Shown: positions 7,477 to 15,978, counted from the stretch's first letter. The stretch: DNA of 59,210 bases from Agrilactobacillus yilanensis (GCF_003946725.1 NZ_RHOY01000020.1:1-59210); one strand, 5' to 3'. The notes: generated by a model not told the origin, from the letters alone. Translations and numbers: made by a program.

Positions 7477-8916
7477 ATGACAGACAATAATGGCAAACCA
7501 TTTAATCGTAATTTATTGATGGTCACTTTGCTTTTAGGTACATTCTGCACTGCTCTGACAACAAACATGTTGGTCACTGCCTATCCTACATTGATGAAAG
7601 AATTCGCCATTTCCAGTGCAACGGTGCAATGGTTAACTACTGGATTCTTACTCATCATGGGGATCATGATTCCCATTAGTGCTTGGCTAATTAATAACTT
7701 CAGTTTGCGAAAAATCTATCTTGCTGCACTGATTTTTTTCTTAGGTGGTTTATTAATTAGTTATACGGCACCAAATTTCAATTTAGTTTTGACTGGTCGG
7801 CTCATCCAAGCGATTGGGGTTGGGATTACTTTTCCGACAATCCAGACCGTCCTATTAGTTATTTTTCCACCTGAAAAACGCGGTACTATGATGGGCCTAG
7901 GGGGTATCGTTATTGGCTTAGCCCCTGCTTTAGGGCCAACTGTTTCTGGGTTAATTTTAGATCATCTTACTTGGCGTGATTTATTTGGTGTCATGGTCAT
8001 TCCTGTGGCTGTCGTTTTATTGTTAAGTCTCTTTTGGATCCGGCCAGTACTGCCGCTGAAGAAATCTAAAATTGATATGGGGGCCATTATTTTATCCACC
8101 ATCGGCTTTGGGGCGTTGCTTTTTGGCTTTTCTGAAGTAGGCGAAACGGGTTGGGGTTCTATCAATGTTATTGGTGGTATCTTAATTGGTCTACTTTTCA
8201 TCGGCCTCTTTGTTCACCGGGAATGGCCGCAAAAAAATCCTTTTTTGAACGTCAAACTGCTGACCATCCCTTCTTTTACCATTGCCTCGTTGGTGACGGC
8301 TATTTCTAACATGACCATGATTGGGGTTCAAGTTGTTTTACCTATGTATTTACAAGACGTCCGGGGCATTACACCGTTACACTCCGGTTTAATTATTTTA
8401 CCCGGCGCCTTAATTTATGGGGTTGTTAGTTTGATCAGCGGCAACTTATATGATCGTATGGGCGGTCGGCGTTTAGCGATGATGGGGACCTTTTTATTAA
8501 CCTTAGGCATTTTACCCTTTGCCATGCTCACCCAATCTACACCCTTTGTTTATGTTATTTGTGAGTATATTATCCTAATGACCGGGGTGGCCTTAGTCAC
8601 GATGCCCATTACTGCGGCCAGTTCCATTGATTTAACCGGTTTACAGTTAAGTCATGGTACCGCAGTCAACAGTACTATGCGCCAAGTGATGACTTCTATG
8701 GGGACTGCAATTTTAGGCAGTGTCCTAACCAATGTCACTAACAGCCATACGCCTGCACCCCATTTGCTGCAAAGTGCCCCACTGCTCTATCAAGCTAAAA
8801 CTTATCAAGCTGGTATGGCTGGTTTCCACGCAGCGTTTTTAGTAGCCGTTGTTTTTGGCATTGTGGACTTCATCTGCGCCTGCTTCATTAAAGGCCATCG
8901 TCAGGAGGTGCGCTAA
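7477..8916 (+). CDS. MFS multidrug exporter, DHA2/EmrB-QacA type
   Basis: About 479 residues with roughly 14 hydrophobic segments, as in DHA2 drug:H+ antiporters. The motif-C-like region GLAPALGPTVSG lies near residue 150, and a charged loop after TM2 (NNFSLRKIY) corresponds to motif A. An in-frame TTG at 7459 exists, but GGAGAGG immediately precedes the ATG at 7477. It probably exports amphipathic toxic compounds from the cell membrane; the substrate cannot be read from sequence. It is followed after one base by a small membrane-protein gene, and is controlled by the palindromic operator at 7406. Confidence 0.9.
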   Translation: MTDNNGKPFNRNLLMVTLLLGTFCTALTTNMLVTAYPTLMKEFAISSATVQWLTTGFLLIMGIMIPISAWLINNFSLRKIYLAALIFFLGGLLISYTAPNFNLVLTGRLIQAIGVGITFPTIQTVLLVIFPPEKRGTMMGLGGIVIGLAPALGPTVSGLILDHLTWRDLFGVMVIPVAVVLLLSLFWIRPVLPLKKSKIDMGAIILSTIGFGALLFGFSEVGETGWGSINVIGGILIGLLFIGLFVHREWPQKNPFLNVKLLTIPSFTIASLVTAISNMTMIGVQVVLPMYLQDVRGITPLHSGLIILPGALIYGVVSLISGNLYDRMGGRRLAMMGTFLLTLGILPFAMLTQSTPFVYVICEYIILMTGVALVTMPITAASSIDLTGLQLSHGTAVNSTMRQVMTSMGTAILGSVLTNVTNSHTPAPHLLQSAPLLYQAKTYQAGMAGFHAAFLVAVVFGIVDFICACFIKGHRQEVR

Positions 8917-8917
8917 A

Positions 8918-9562
8918 TTGATCTTAATTATTTTATTTATCGGCCTAATTGCCTTTATCGTTGGTCTCTTATTTTTGGATACGCCTAAGTCACAATGGAC
9001 TGTGGGCGGTCTAGGTTTGCTCGTTTTATCAACCGCCGCGCTCTTAATGATCGGTAATGACAATTGGCATTGGGGCATGCATCAGACAACCACCACAACT
9101 ACCACAAAAATCACTTCAGTTTCTGGGCAAACACAATTGCCGTTACTCGTCTACCAGCCTTTAAAAAAATCAACGACTGAACGGGTTTATATTTATCAAA
9201 ATAGGACGTCCCAAAAACGGCAGCTTACCCAAGCGAATCTGAAAACAACAAATAAAGTCCTTTATCAATCTACTGCGACACAAGCAAAGCTAGTTACCAC
9301 AACAAAAAAATGGCGCTATAATCAGGGACTTTGGCGTTGGTTATTTGAAAACACTGGCAAACATCACGAATTAATTGCCAGAACCAATACTTTTATTTTA
9401 CCCACAACTTGGACCACACTAAGTTATGCCCAGAGTCAATGGCTCAAAACTCAAGTCACTTCAGCTTTAAAAGATCAAGCAACTACAACCTTAACGGCGC
9501 AACAACAAGCGGCAGCTTTAGCAACACTTGTGGCTAAGGCCAAAGCGGTTAAATCAGATTAA
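8918..9562 (+). CDS. DUF4811-like membrane protein linked to the MFS pump
   Basis: A 214-residue protein from a TTG start at 8918, chosen because AGGAGG sits at 8903-8908 inside the 3' end of the pump gene. Two N-terminal membrane helices (about residues 1-20 and 27-46) precede a Thr/Gln/Lys-rich soluble domain of about 160 residues, presumably outside the membrane. The layout and genomic position match DUF4811 proteins found beside EmrB-type pumps in lactobacilli. That assignment is from memory of the family and not verified. Function is unknown; a pump accessory role is inferred from tight coupling. Confidence 0.75.
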   Translation: MILIILFIGLIAFIVGLLFLDTPKSQWTVGGLGLLVLSTAALLMIGNDNWHWGMHQTTTTTTTKITSVSGQTQLPLLVYQPLKKSTTERVYIYQNRTSQKRQLTQANLKTTNKVLYQSTATQAKLVTTTKKWRYNQGLWRWLFENTGKHHELIARTNTFILPTTWTTLSYAQSQWLKTQVTSALKDQATTTLTAQQQAAALATLVAKAKAVKSD

Positions 9563-9609
9563 AAATAGGCTAGATCAAAAGAAAATTTTCTTTTGGTCTA
9601 GCCTATTTT
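9563..9609. terminator. Strong intrinsic terminator after the pump operon
   Basis: Near-perfect arms AAATAGGCTAGA and complement with an AAAAGAAAA/TTTTCTTTT inner stem, followed by TTTT, immediately after the DUF4811-like gene. Confidence 0.85.
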
Positions 9610-9626
9610 GAAATGCGCTCTGTTCT

Positions 9627-9867
9627 AAACGCGCTCGAGCTTACTGACAATTTACATAACTACGGCTTACTCACAAGCCAAAAGCAGGCTTATGTCGTAA
9701 ACCTAGGTTATGCGCATTGTCAACCCGTAAGCTCTCGCGCTCTGATTTTGAAACGCGCTCCAAAAGACTGATTTCTGTGCTTAGCTACGCCTAACTCATA
9801 AGCAAGCCCCTGCTTATGTCGTTAGGCTAGGCTATGCTCAAAATCAACCCGTCTTTTGTTGCGCTCT
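9627..9867 (-). repeat. Two adjacent palindromic repeats (subtypes A and B, inverted)
   Basis: Two members of the dispersed repeat family lie head to tail between convergent genes. Subtype A occupies 9627-9743, with outer arms GAGCTTAC (9637-9644) and GTAAGCTC (9727-9734). Subtype B occupies 9751-9867, with arms CAAAAGAC (9761-9768) and GTCTTTTG (9851-9858). Each starts with AAACGCGCTC and ends with GCGCTCT, and has an inner hairpin around the CCTAGGTTATG or GGCTAGGCTATG core. The array ends six bases before the antiporter stop codon and fills the whole gap, so no gene is present here. Confidence 0.9.
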
Positions 9868-9873
9868 GTTCTT

Positions 9874-11034
9874 TTATCCTGTAATTTCTAGTTCTTTTGG
9901 GATTGCTGATTTGATTAAGAATGGGGCGATGAGTGTTGTCAAGATGATGGCGGTTACGATTGCGGAATAATAATCGGTTGATAATAGCTTTGCTTGATAA
10001 CCGATTTGGGCGATGATCAGAGCCATTTCGCCTCGTGAGACCATACCAGCACCTACGAGATAAGAGGTTTTCAGATCGAACTTGGAGGCATAAGCACCTA
10101 GTCCGGCCCCAATTAGTTTGCTTAATGTTGCAACAACGGTGAGCACTACAATGAGTAACAAATCTTGTCGAATGCCTGATAATGTCATATTTAAGCCGAT
10201 GCTGACGAAGAATACTGGAATAAAAATCGCATAGCCAATTGGTTCAATGTGCCGATCCACTTCCGTTTTAGCTGTTGTCTGTGAAACCGCAATGCCGGCA
10301 AAGAACGCACCCACAACGGAGCTCAAGCCGATTAAATCTGCCACATAGGCCATCCCAAAACATAAAATGACCGAAACAAGCGTCACCCCTACAGGCATAA
10401 AGAGCTTTTCACCAATTCTTGCTAAGTATGGTGCAATGAATCGAACGACAAAGTAGATGGCGATGAAGTAAATGATTTGTTCCACAAACGTTAAAACTAA
10501 ATTGTTCGAAGCGCCACCGGTCGTTGTGCCCATGACACTCACCATAATACTTAAAATAATAACCGCCAGCACATCATCCACCATGGCAGCGCCTAAGATT
10601 GTAGCACCTGCTTTGCCTTTTAAGACATTCAGTTCTTTTAACACGGCCACTGAGATCGAAACTGAGGTTGCCGCAAAAATAACGGCAATGAAAATATTTT
10701 CTTTTCCTGAAATACCAAACGCTCTACCAACGAGCATCGTACTGGCAATCGGGACAATTACCCCTAAAATTGCCACAATGACACTAGGTTTCAAATATTT
10801 CTTTAACAGTTGTAAATCACTTTCAATGCCCGCCATGAACATCAAAATAATAACACCGATCTCTGAAAAAATATGAATAAAGTGACTTGGCTGAACCCAA
10901 TTTAACACAGCGGGACCTAAAACAACCCCGATAACCAATTGTCCAATGACAGCTGGGATACCAATTCTAGCACTGAAATGCCCAACCAAAGTGGTCACAA
11001 TCAGAATTAACGTTAATACACCCAAAAAACCCAT
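9874..11034 (-). CDS. napA: Na+/H+ antiporter NapA (CPA2 family)
   Basis: A 386-residue polytopic membrane protein of 12-13 helices. It resembles Enterococcus hirae NapA along its length, for example IGIPAVIGQL, FSEIGVIILMFMAGIESDL and the ADLIGLSSVVGAFFAG segment. The paired aspartates of the electrogenic CPA2 antiporters are in AAMVDDVLAV (about residue 150). It should exchange Na+ (or K+) for protons at the membrane for salt and pH homeostasis. AAAGGAG precedes the ATG. Its upstream gap of 154 bases holds a GC-rich hairpin. Confidence 0.9.
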   Translation of the reverse strand: MGFLGVLTLILIVTTLVGHFSARIGIPAVIGQLVIGVVLGPAVLNWVQPSHFIHIFSEIGVIILMFMAGIESDLQLLKKYLKPSVIVAILGVIVPIASTMLVGRAFGISGKENIFIAVIFAATSVSISVAVLKELNVLKGKAGATILGAAMVDDVLAVIILSIMVSVMGTTTGGASNNLVLTFVEQIIYFIAIYFVVRFIAPYLARIGEKLFMPVGVTLVSVILCFGMAYVADLIGLSSVVGAFFAGIAVSQTTAKTEVDRHIEPIGYAIFIPVFFVSIGLNMTLSGIRQDLLLIVVLTVVATLSKLIGAGLGAYASKFDLKTSYLVGAGMVSRGEMALIIAQIGYQAKLLSTDYYSAIVTAIILTTLIAPFLIKSAIPKELEITG

Positions 11035-11062
11035 AATCTGAACTCCTTTTTTTAAATTCCAA

Positions 11063-11129
11063 CAAAAAAACGCAACCTCAAACCGCCCCCCTACACCCCT
11101 AGGAGGACCCCGTTACCTTGAGCTTACGT
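11063..11129 (-). terminator. Hairpin with T-run between the DeoR gene and napA
   Basis: On the minus strand ACGTAAGCTCAA (11129-11118) can pair with TTGAGGTTGCGT (11081-11070), directly followed by a run of T. The 36-base loop is very G-rich, with an inner TCCTCC/GGGGGG stem. It most simply terminates the DeoR gene ending at 11189. A promoter-like TTATGG-17-TATTAA lies just upstream of it on the minus strand, so it could also act as a napA leader terminator. Confidence 0.6.
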
Positions 11130-11188
11130 CAACCGAATCTGTTTATTAATATGATATAGTTCATCTTACCATAATTTTTTTCAATTGC

Positions 11189-11944
11189 CTAATATAACAG
11201 TTCCACATCATTTGCCTTTAATTGTGCTACCAAATCAGCACCCGGTTCCTTATCGGTAATCAATGCGGATATCCCGGACAACTCACATAATTTGTAGTAA
11301 TTACGGTGGCCTACTTTGCTGGAATCACAGAGCAAAATAGTTTGTTTGGCAGAATTTTGCATCTTTTGCTTGATATTTGACTGTTCGGCACTGGACATAT
11401 AAATCCCTTCACCATCCACACTACTGCATGAAATAAATGCAATATCCGCGGTAAATTTATTTAAATAATCCAGCGCAAAGCCCCCTAGAACTGAGCCTGA
11501 ACCGGTTCTTAAACGGCCGCCTGTCAAAAAAGTTTTCACGTTGCTATATTGATTTAAAGCTACCGCGGTGAATAAGCCATTGGTCACCACGATAAGATTT
11601 CTTTTCTGTTCTAAATAAGGGATCAATTTGGAAACACTGCTGCTGGAATCTAAGAATAACGCCATGTTATCCCCAATAAAGTCAGTAGCCATATTCGCAA
11701 TGGCGATCTTTTCAGTTTCGTGTTCTTGATTACGAAATTGATATGGAAATTCAACATTTTTAGATTTTACCAATTCAACTTGACCATATTTACGGATCAC
11801 TTTATTATCTTGTTCTAAAGTGATCACATCTCGGCGTAAAGTTGAGTTACTGGAAAAAGTTAGCGCTTGTAGTTCTTGCATAGAAATTGTTTTCCGACGC
11901 TTTAAGATATCTAAAATCAAGTTTAATCGATCATTTTTATACAT
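11189..11944 (-). CDS. DeoR family transcriptional regulator
   Basis: A 251-residue DeoR/GlpR regulator. The N-terminal winged HTH is at residues 5-57, with the ISMQELQALTFSSNSTLRRDV segment containing the recognition helix. The C-terminal sugar-phosphate sensor domain is related to phosphosugar isomerases, with the typical LFLDSSSSV (about 98) and LTGGRLR (about 142) motifs. Such proteins usually repress sugar or nucleoside catabolism genes and respond to phosphorylated sugars. No sugar operon is adjacent here, so its targets are elsewhere or unrecognised. Confidence 0.88.
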   Translation of the reverse strand: MYKNDRLNLILDILKRRKTISMQELQALTFSSNSTLRRDVITLEQDNKVIRKYGQVELVKSKNVEFPYQFRNQEHETEKIAIANMATDFIGDNMALFLDSSSSVSKLIPYLEQKRNLIVVTNGLFTAVALNQYSNVKTFLTGGRLRTGSGSVLGGFALDYLNKFTADIAFISCSSVDGEGIYMSSAEQSNIKQKMQNSAKQTILLCDSSKVGHRNYYKLCELSGISALITDKEPGADLVAQLKANDVELLY

Positions 11945-12037
11945 CCTTCACTGCTCCCATGCTTATTAAGACTTAAGTACCGTCTACATTATAGCATGGC
12001 CTTCCGTAGATATTTCAAACAGAATTGCAGCTACCCC

Positions 12038-12066
12038 TTAACAAGACTGGAAAAATCGGCTATAAT
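12038..12066 (+). promoter_or_regulatory. Promoter of the leader ORF and 99-residue protein
   Basis: TTAACA (12038-12043), 17 bases, then TATAAT (12061-12066), giving a predicted transcript start near 12073 and a leader of about 100 bases ahead of the gene at 12171. Confidence 0.7.
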
Positions 12067-12111
12067 CTAATTAGTTATTATTTTCACAATATAATTTTTA
12101 GGGGTTCTGCC

Positions 12112-12165
12112 ATGGCCGTATTCGTTTTGACCAATGACACTAGCTCAGCTTATTATGAAAGGTGA
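12112..12165 (+). CDS. Possible 17-residue leader peptide
   Basis: A small ORF, MAVFVLTNDTSSAYYER, with its own AGGGG site (12100-12104, seven bases before the ATG). It lies inside the 5' leader set by the promoter at 12038, and its TGA stop overlaps the AAAGGTGA ribosome binding site of the next gene. This spacing is typical of translational coupling or leader-peptide control. It is in a different frame from the downstream gene. No run of one codon suggests a specific amino-acid attenuator. Confidence 0.45.
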   Translation: MAVFVLTNDTSSAYYER

Positions 12166-12170
12166 TTTTA

Positions 12171-12470
12171 ATGGATGTACAAAAGCAAGCAATTAATGAT
12201 GAATTCTTAGACACTATCCGCACCCGGGTACTCAAGTATTACAAAGTTAGCGACTTAACAACCAACTTAGTCGGCTGTATGGATGAAATCGCCAATTTGC
12301 CAACAGCCCATGTGAATATCCGTGGTGGTCTGTCCTTTAAGTTACAATGTCAAATTCTACGCAGCATTAACAGTCGTCAGTTGCCCTTTGTGATTCGTGG
12401 CGGTAAATTTGAAAGCGATACCAACGACAAAAATGCGGACTTAATTGCCTTGATTGTCACTCAAAAATAA
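12171..12470 (+). CDS. Small conserved-looking protein of unknown function
   Basis: 99 residues from the ATG at 12171 (AAAGG at 12158-12162); a GTG nine bases upstream is less well placed. It is a soluble mixed alpha/beta protein without signal or membrane segment. The middle NIRGGLSFKLQCQILRSI and the FVIRGGKFESDTND segment both contain an RGG element. I do not recognise the family. The gene has a consensus promoter, a leader ORF and a strong terminator, so it is expressed as a single unit. Confidence 0.7.
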   Translation: MDVQKQAINDEFLDTIRTRVLKYYKVSDLTTNLVGCMDEIANLPTAHVNIRGGLSFKLQCQILRSINSRQLPFVIRGGKFESDTNDKNADLIALIVTQK

Positions 12471-12486
12471 ACAATTATAAATGTTC

Positions 12487-12526
12487 AAAAAAGCACCCCC
12501 AAAATTCATTGGGCGGTGCTTTTTTG
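12487..12526. terminator. Bidirectional intrinsic terminator
   Basis: AAAAAAGCACC and GGTGCTTTTTT arms around a short loop between the convergent gene at 12171 and dxs. Confidence 0.85.
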
Positions 12527-12535
12527 AGGGTCTAT

Positions 12536-14287
12536 TTAGAGTTGTGCCAAAATATCTTTAACAATTAGTTCTGGTGTCAAATGATAACGTTGATAGATTT
12601 CGGTTAATGGTTCGTTATCCGTGAATTCTTTTTTAGCGCCGAAGTTCAAAACTTTCATGGCACTTGCGCTATAGAATCGGTCGATCTTTTCACCGAATCC
12701 ACCTTCTAAACTGCCATCTTCCAAAGTCACGACTAAGGTGTGGTCTGCTTTTAAATCAGTGAGCGTCTCAGTATCATAATCTGTAATGAATCCAGGATTA
12801 ATCAACGTTGCCGTAATACCTTGTGCTTGTAACTGAGCTTGTACTTTTTGACCAAGATTCAAAAAACCACCTAATGCTAAAATTGCAACTTTTTGGCCTT
12901 TTTCCAAAACTTGGTAATGACTGTCACTGTAGTCTGTGGCAATGGCTGTACCATGCGTCACGCCATGTTCTGGAATGCGGATGGCTACGGGATGTTCTTT
13001 TTGCGTCAAAGCCCAGTCTAGCATGGTAATAACATCTTCTTTAGTAGCCGGTGCAAGATATTTAAGGTTAGGAATCGTTGACAAATAGTCAATATCAAAC
13101 GTGCCTTGATGGGTCCGATCACCATCAGAGATTCGACCGCTGCGCACTACGATGACTGCCGGTACGTCGTTAATTGCAATGTCATGCACTAATTGATCAT
13201 AAGCCCGTTGTAAGAACGTGCTGGAGTGGAAGACAATCGGCCGAATACCTTGAGAGGCCAAAGCGGCGGTAAAGGTAATTGAAAATTGTTCCGCAATGCC
13301 TACATCAAAGTAACGATCTGGATGCTGTGCTTCAAAGGCTTTTAGTCCAAAGGCGCCAGGAATTGCAGCATTAATTGCCACAAGTGGGGCATCCGCCGTT
13401 TTATGATTCAAATAATCTGCGATGACATCCCCATAATCTTCACCTGTTTTAGGTGTTTTTGCGGCCCCCGTTGCTAAATCAAATGGTGTCCGCCAATGAT
13501 AAGCCATCTTATGATCAATGGCTGGTTGATAACCCCGGCCTTTTTGCGTATGCACATGTAAAACAATGGGATGATCAATATCTTTGACTTCTTTAAAAGC
13601 CGCAATAACTGTTGCTAAATCATTACCCTTTGCAATATACCGATAATCAAAACCAAAGGACTTAAAAATATTATTCCGTGCTTTGCCTTCTGTGATCCGT
13701 AATTCTGCCAAATTAGTATAAAGACTGCCTTGATTCTCATCAATGGACATACCGTTATCATTGACTAAAACAATTAAATTGCTATTCATCCGACCGCCAT
13801 TATTTAAAGCTTCAAAGGCTAAACCACCACTTAAGGCGCCATCACCAATAAAAGCCATGACATTGCCAGATTCATGTTTTAAATCTCGAGCTTGCGCTAA
13901 CCCAACGGCTAATGCAATCGATGTTGACGTATGCCCCACCGTAAAGAAATCGTGTTTACTTTCATGCTGGTTAGAATAGCCAGAAATTTCATCATAATGT
14001 CCTGGCATAAAGCCAATTTTTCGACCCGTCAACATTTTGTGGGCGTAAGATTGATGGGAAACATCCCAAACAATTTTATCTTTAGGTGACTCAAAAACAT
14101 CATGAAAGGCAATTGTTAATTCAACATCACCTAAATTGGGGCCAACGTGACCACCAACTGCACTATCTTTTCTAAGAATTAGCTGCCGCATTTCCTCAGC
14201 CATTATCGTTAATTGGTCTAAGTCTAATTTTTTCACATCTTCAGGGCCATTTACAGTGTCCAAAATGGGTGTTTTAATTTCTGTCAC
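12536..14287 (-). CDS. dxs: 1-deoxy-D-xylulose-5-phosphate synthase
   Basis: A 583-residue thiamine-diphosphate enzyme of the transketolase superfamily, from a GTG start with AGGAGG upstream. The N-terminal TPP domain has GHVGPNLGDVELTIA, WDVSHQSYAHKMLTGR and GDGALSGG (about 148). The central pyrimidine domain has GIAEQFSITFTAALA (about 335) and VRSGRISDGDRTHQG, and a transketolase C-terminal domain follows. It should condense pyruvate and glyceraldehyde-3-phosphate to DXP. It is somewhat shorter than the about 620 residues of E. coli Dxs. No other MEP-pathway gene is in the window, and lactobacilli normally make isoprenoids by mevalonate, so supply of DXP for thiamine or a related use is more likely. 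Confidence 0.88.
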   Translation of the reverse strand: MTEIKTPILDTVNGPEDVKKLDLDQLTIMAEEMRQLILRKDSAVGGHVGPNLGDVELTIAFHDVFESPKDKIVWDVSHQSYAHKMLTGRKIGFMPGHYDEISGYSNQHESKHDFFTVGHTSTSIALAVGLAQARDLKHESGNVMAFIGDGALSGGLAFEALNNGGRMNSNLIVLVNDNGMSIDENQGSLYTNLAELRITEGKARNNIFKSFGFDYRYIAKGNDLATVIAAFKEVKDIDHPIVLHVHTQKGRGYQPAIDHKMAYHWRTPFDLATGAAKTPKTGEDYGDVIADYLNHKTADAPLVAINAAIPGAFGLKAFEAQHPDRYFDVGIAEQFSITFTAALASQGIRPIVFHSSTFLQRAYDQLVHDIAINDVPAVIVVRSGRISDGDRTHQGTFDIDYLSTIPNLKYLAPATKEDVITMLDWALTQKEHPVAIRIPEHGVTHGTAIATDYSDSHYQVLEKGQKVAILALGGFLNLGQKVQAQLQAQGITATLINPGFITDYDTETLTDLKADHTLVVTLEDGSLEGGFGEKIDRFYSASAMKVLNFGAKKEFTDNEPLTEIYQRYHLTPELIVKDILAQL

Positions 14288-14308
14288 AGGTGAAAACCTC
14301 CTAAAACA

Positions 14309-14324
14309 TCGTCTTAAGACGATT
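14309..14324. promoter_or_regulatory. Perfect 16-bp palindrome before the dxs ribosome binding site
   Basis: ATCGTCTTAAGACGAT is fully palindromic and lies a few bases upstream of the TAGGAGG of dxs. It could be an operator or form an RNA hairpin beside the ribosome binding site. A possible TATAGT -10 box lies just upstream on the minus strand. Confidence 0.5.
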
Positions 14325-14449
14325 CAATCATTTGCTTACCGAAAGTAACTATACACTATTTTAATTTTAATTGCGAATGCTTTCTGTAAATTAGGTCTAT
14401 ACTTTAAAGGCATTATTTGTTCAAATTTTAAATCTAAGCTGTAATACAC

Positions 14450-14546
14450 AAAAAAACCGCCACCAACTTGGAGGACGGTGAACGGTTAGAAAAACTGATT
14501 GCGTTAACTGTGATAAAACAGATCAACGTGGACACTCTGTATTATA
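14450..14546 (-). ncRNA. Candidate small RNA or attenuated dxs leader
   Basis: On the minus strand an extended -10 element (TGCTATAAT, -10 box at 14546-14541) is followed about 50 bases later by a terminator-like hairpin: AACCG/CGGTT with an inner CACC/GGTG stem, then seven T at about 14457-14450. The implied transcript runs from about 14534 to 14450, roughly 85 bases. It lies between the efp terminator and dxs. No known family was recognised. The rest of the 14288-14661 gap holds no other gene; a 72-codon ORF on the plus strand there has no supporting signals. Confidence 0.45.
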
Positions 14547-14563
14547 GCACAGTTTTTAGTGAT

Positions 14564-14605
14564 AAAAAAGCATTAGGTCAAAATTTATGTTCTGCCCTAA
14601 TGCTT
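14564..14605 (-). terminator. Terminator of efp
   Basis: AAGCATTAGG and CCTAATGCTT arms with a run of T on the minus strand, 57 bases after the efp stop. Confidence 0.85.
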
Positions 14606-14661
14606 AATTCGTTGCCTTTAAAACGCGCTGTCAAGTTTATACAGCTGGTCGTTTTAATTAA

Positions 14662-15225
14662 TTATTTGCCAGCACGTTTTTGGTAAGTACCTTCTTGAGT
14701 ATTGATTACCAAAACGTCATCATTTGTAATAAAGTCAGGCACGTTTACAACTAAGCCTGTTTCTAAAGTAGCTGGTTTACCAGAACCAGTGACCGTAGCC
14801 CCTTTAATAGAAGGTTCTGTTTCAACAACTTTTAATTCAACGGTTGTTGGTAAAGTAACCCCAATAACTTCTGATTCGTAAAATTCAATTTTGATATTTG
14901 TATTTTCCAACAAATATTTTAATTCGTTTTCAATACTTTCAACAGGCAATTCATATTGTTCATAGGTACTTAAGTCCATGAAATAAGCTGTATCATCTTG
15001 TGTATAAAGATATTGCGCATCCTTTGTTTCAAGAATAGCTTGTTCCACTTTTTCGTTTGGCCGCATTGTTGTTTGAACTGTAGAACCAGAACGAATATCG
15101 TATAATTTCATTTGCATAACGGTATTGCCTTTACCAGGTTTATGGTGATTGCTTTCAACGACTTTGATTAACTTGCCATCTTTGACAAAAGCCATCCCGG
15201 GTTTTAAATTAATTGCTTCAAGCAT
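14662..15225 (-). CDS. efp: Translation elongation factor P
   Basis: 187 residues, the usual length. The N-terminal KOW-like domain carries the loop HHKPGKGNT, with Lys32 at the position that is modified in other bacteria; the two OB-fold domains follow, with conserved segments such as [14 protein letters not shown] and a C-terminal [16 protein letters not shown] binds between the P and E sites and relieves ribosome stalling at polyproline. The Lys32 modification enzyme is not in the window. AAGGAG precedes the ATG. Confidence 0.97.
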   Translation of the reverse strand: MLEAINLKPGMAFVKDGKLIKVVESNHHKPGKGNTVMQMKLYDIRSGSTVQTTMRPNEKVEQAILETKDAQYLYTQDDTAYFMDLSTYEQYELPVESIENELKYLLENTNIKIEFYESEVIGVTLPTTVELKVVETEPSIKGATVTGSGKPATLETGLVVNVPDFITNDDVLVINTQEGTYQKRAGK

Positions 15226-15336
15226 AGGTAAAATTCTCCTTAAAATAGATTATTTAAAAAACATAATTAACCGCTACAAAAACGAGCGCTCGTATATAAA
15301 TATATTGCTAAAAGTAGCGATCGTCAAGCTCAATCC

Positions 15337-15963
15337 TTATTTTCCTTGAAAGAACTGATCTAAAATACGATAAAGCATAAATGTCAGCCATAAACCGCCC
15401 CCAAAAGCCACCATCGTAATGATAAAAATCGTGAGTGTCGGCGCATCCCAACTTAACAAATAGAATTTCACCAGCAAGGCAATTAGGCCAACCGCAATTA
15501 AAATGCCACCCCACCCCAATAAATAATAAGATTTATCGAAATAAAAAGTCTCTGGATTGTCCGTTTGCAAGGTTTCTGTTTTAAACTGGGCAATCACTTT
15601 CTGAGTGGCTTTGGCTTCATCTACCTTTTGTTCGACTTGTGCCGCAACTTCTGCCGTTAAGGCGGCTTGTACCGTTTGCTTTTCTGTCTTGGAGACAGGT
15701 AAAGCCGCAACAAAAGCCGACAAAGTTTCATAGTGCTTGTATAACGGATTAACCTGCAAATGGGCAATATAATTTAAAATCGCCCAAAAGGCCACTAAAA
15801 AAATGGTAAAGGTGTACCCGCCGATAAATAAGCCCTCTAAGCGCTGGGGTTGTTTTACCAAGTCCCAATAATACACACCGTAAAAACAAATCATCGCCAG
15901 TATTAATAAGACTTTATAACGTATAGCTTTAAGAGAAAATAACTGCAAATTGTAGTGCCTCAC
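15337..15963 (-). CDS. Four-helix membrane protein of unknown function
   Basis: Up to 208 residues. Two membrane helices lie near the N-terminus (about 17-34 and 44-67), then a charged, Ala/Gln/Lys-rich cytoplasmic helical segment of about 75 residues, then two more helices (about 148-168 and 175-200). No family recognised. The start is uncertain: the GTG at 15963 lacks a ribosome binding site, whereas GTGAGG lies well placed before an in-frame TTG five codons later (15948). A repeat cluster begins 15 bases upstream, so any promoter must lie in or beyond the repeats. Confidence 0.7.
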   Translation of the reverse strand: MRHYNLQLFSLKAIRYKVLLILAMICFYGVYYWDLVKQPQRLEGLFIGGYTFTIFLVAFWAILNYIAHLQVNPLYKHYETLSAFVAALPVSKTEKQTVQAALTAEVAAQVEQKVDEAKATQKVIAQFKTETLQTDNPETFYFDKSYYLLGWGGILIAVGLIALLVKFYLLSWDAPTLTIFIITMVAFGGGLWLTFMLYRILDQFFQGK

Positions 15964-15978
15964 TTTAAATTTATTTTT

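Noticed and set aside
9627-9867. Repeats acting simply as transcription terminators
   Set aside because: A strong T-run terminator already sits beside the 9.6-kb and 45.7-kb clusters. The units lack consistent T-runs, and some lie upstream rather than downstream of genes.
12536-14287. Transketolase as the identity of the TPP enzyme
   Set aside because: The residue pattern (WDVSHQSYAHKMLTGR, GIAEQF, GDRTHQG) and domain order fit DXS rather than transketolase.
14468-14686. 72-codon ORF on the plus strand
   Set aside because: It overlaps the efp terminator and the 3' end of efp, and lies over the minus-strand promoter-terminator cassette; no ribosome binding site or family signal.
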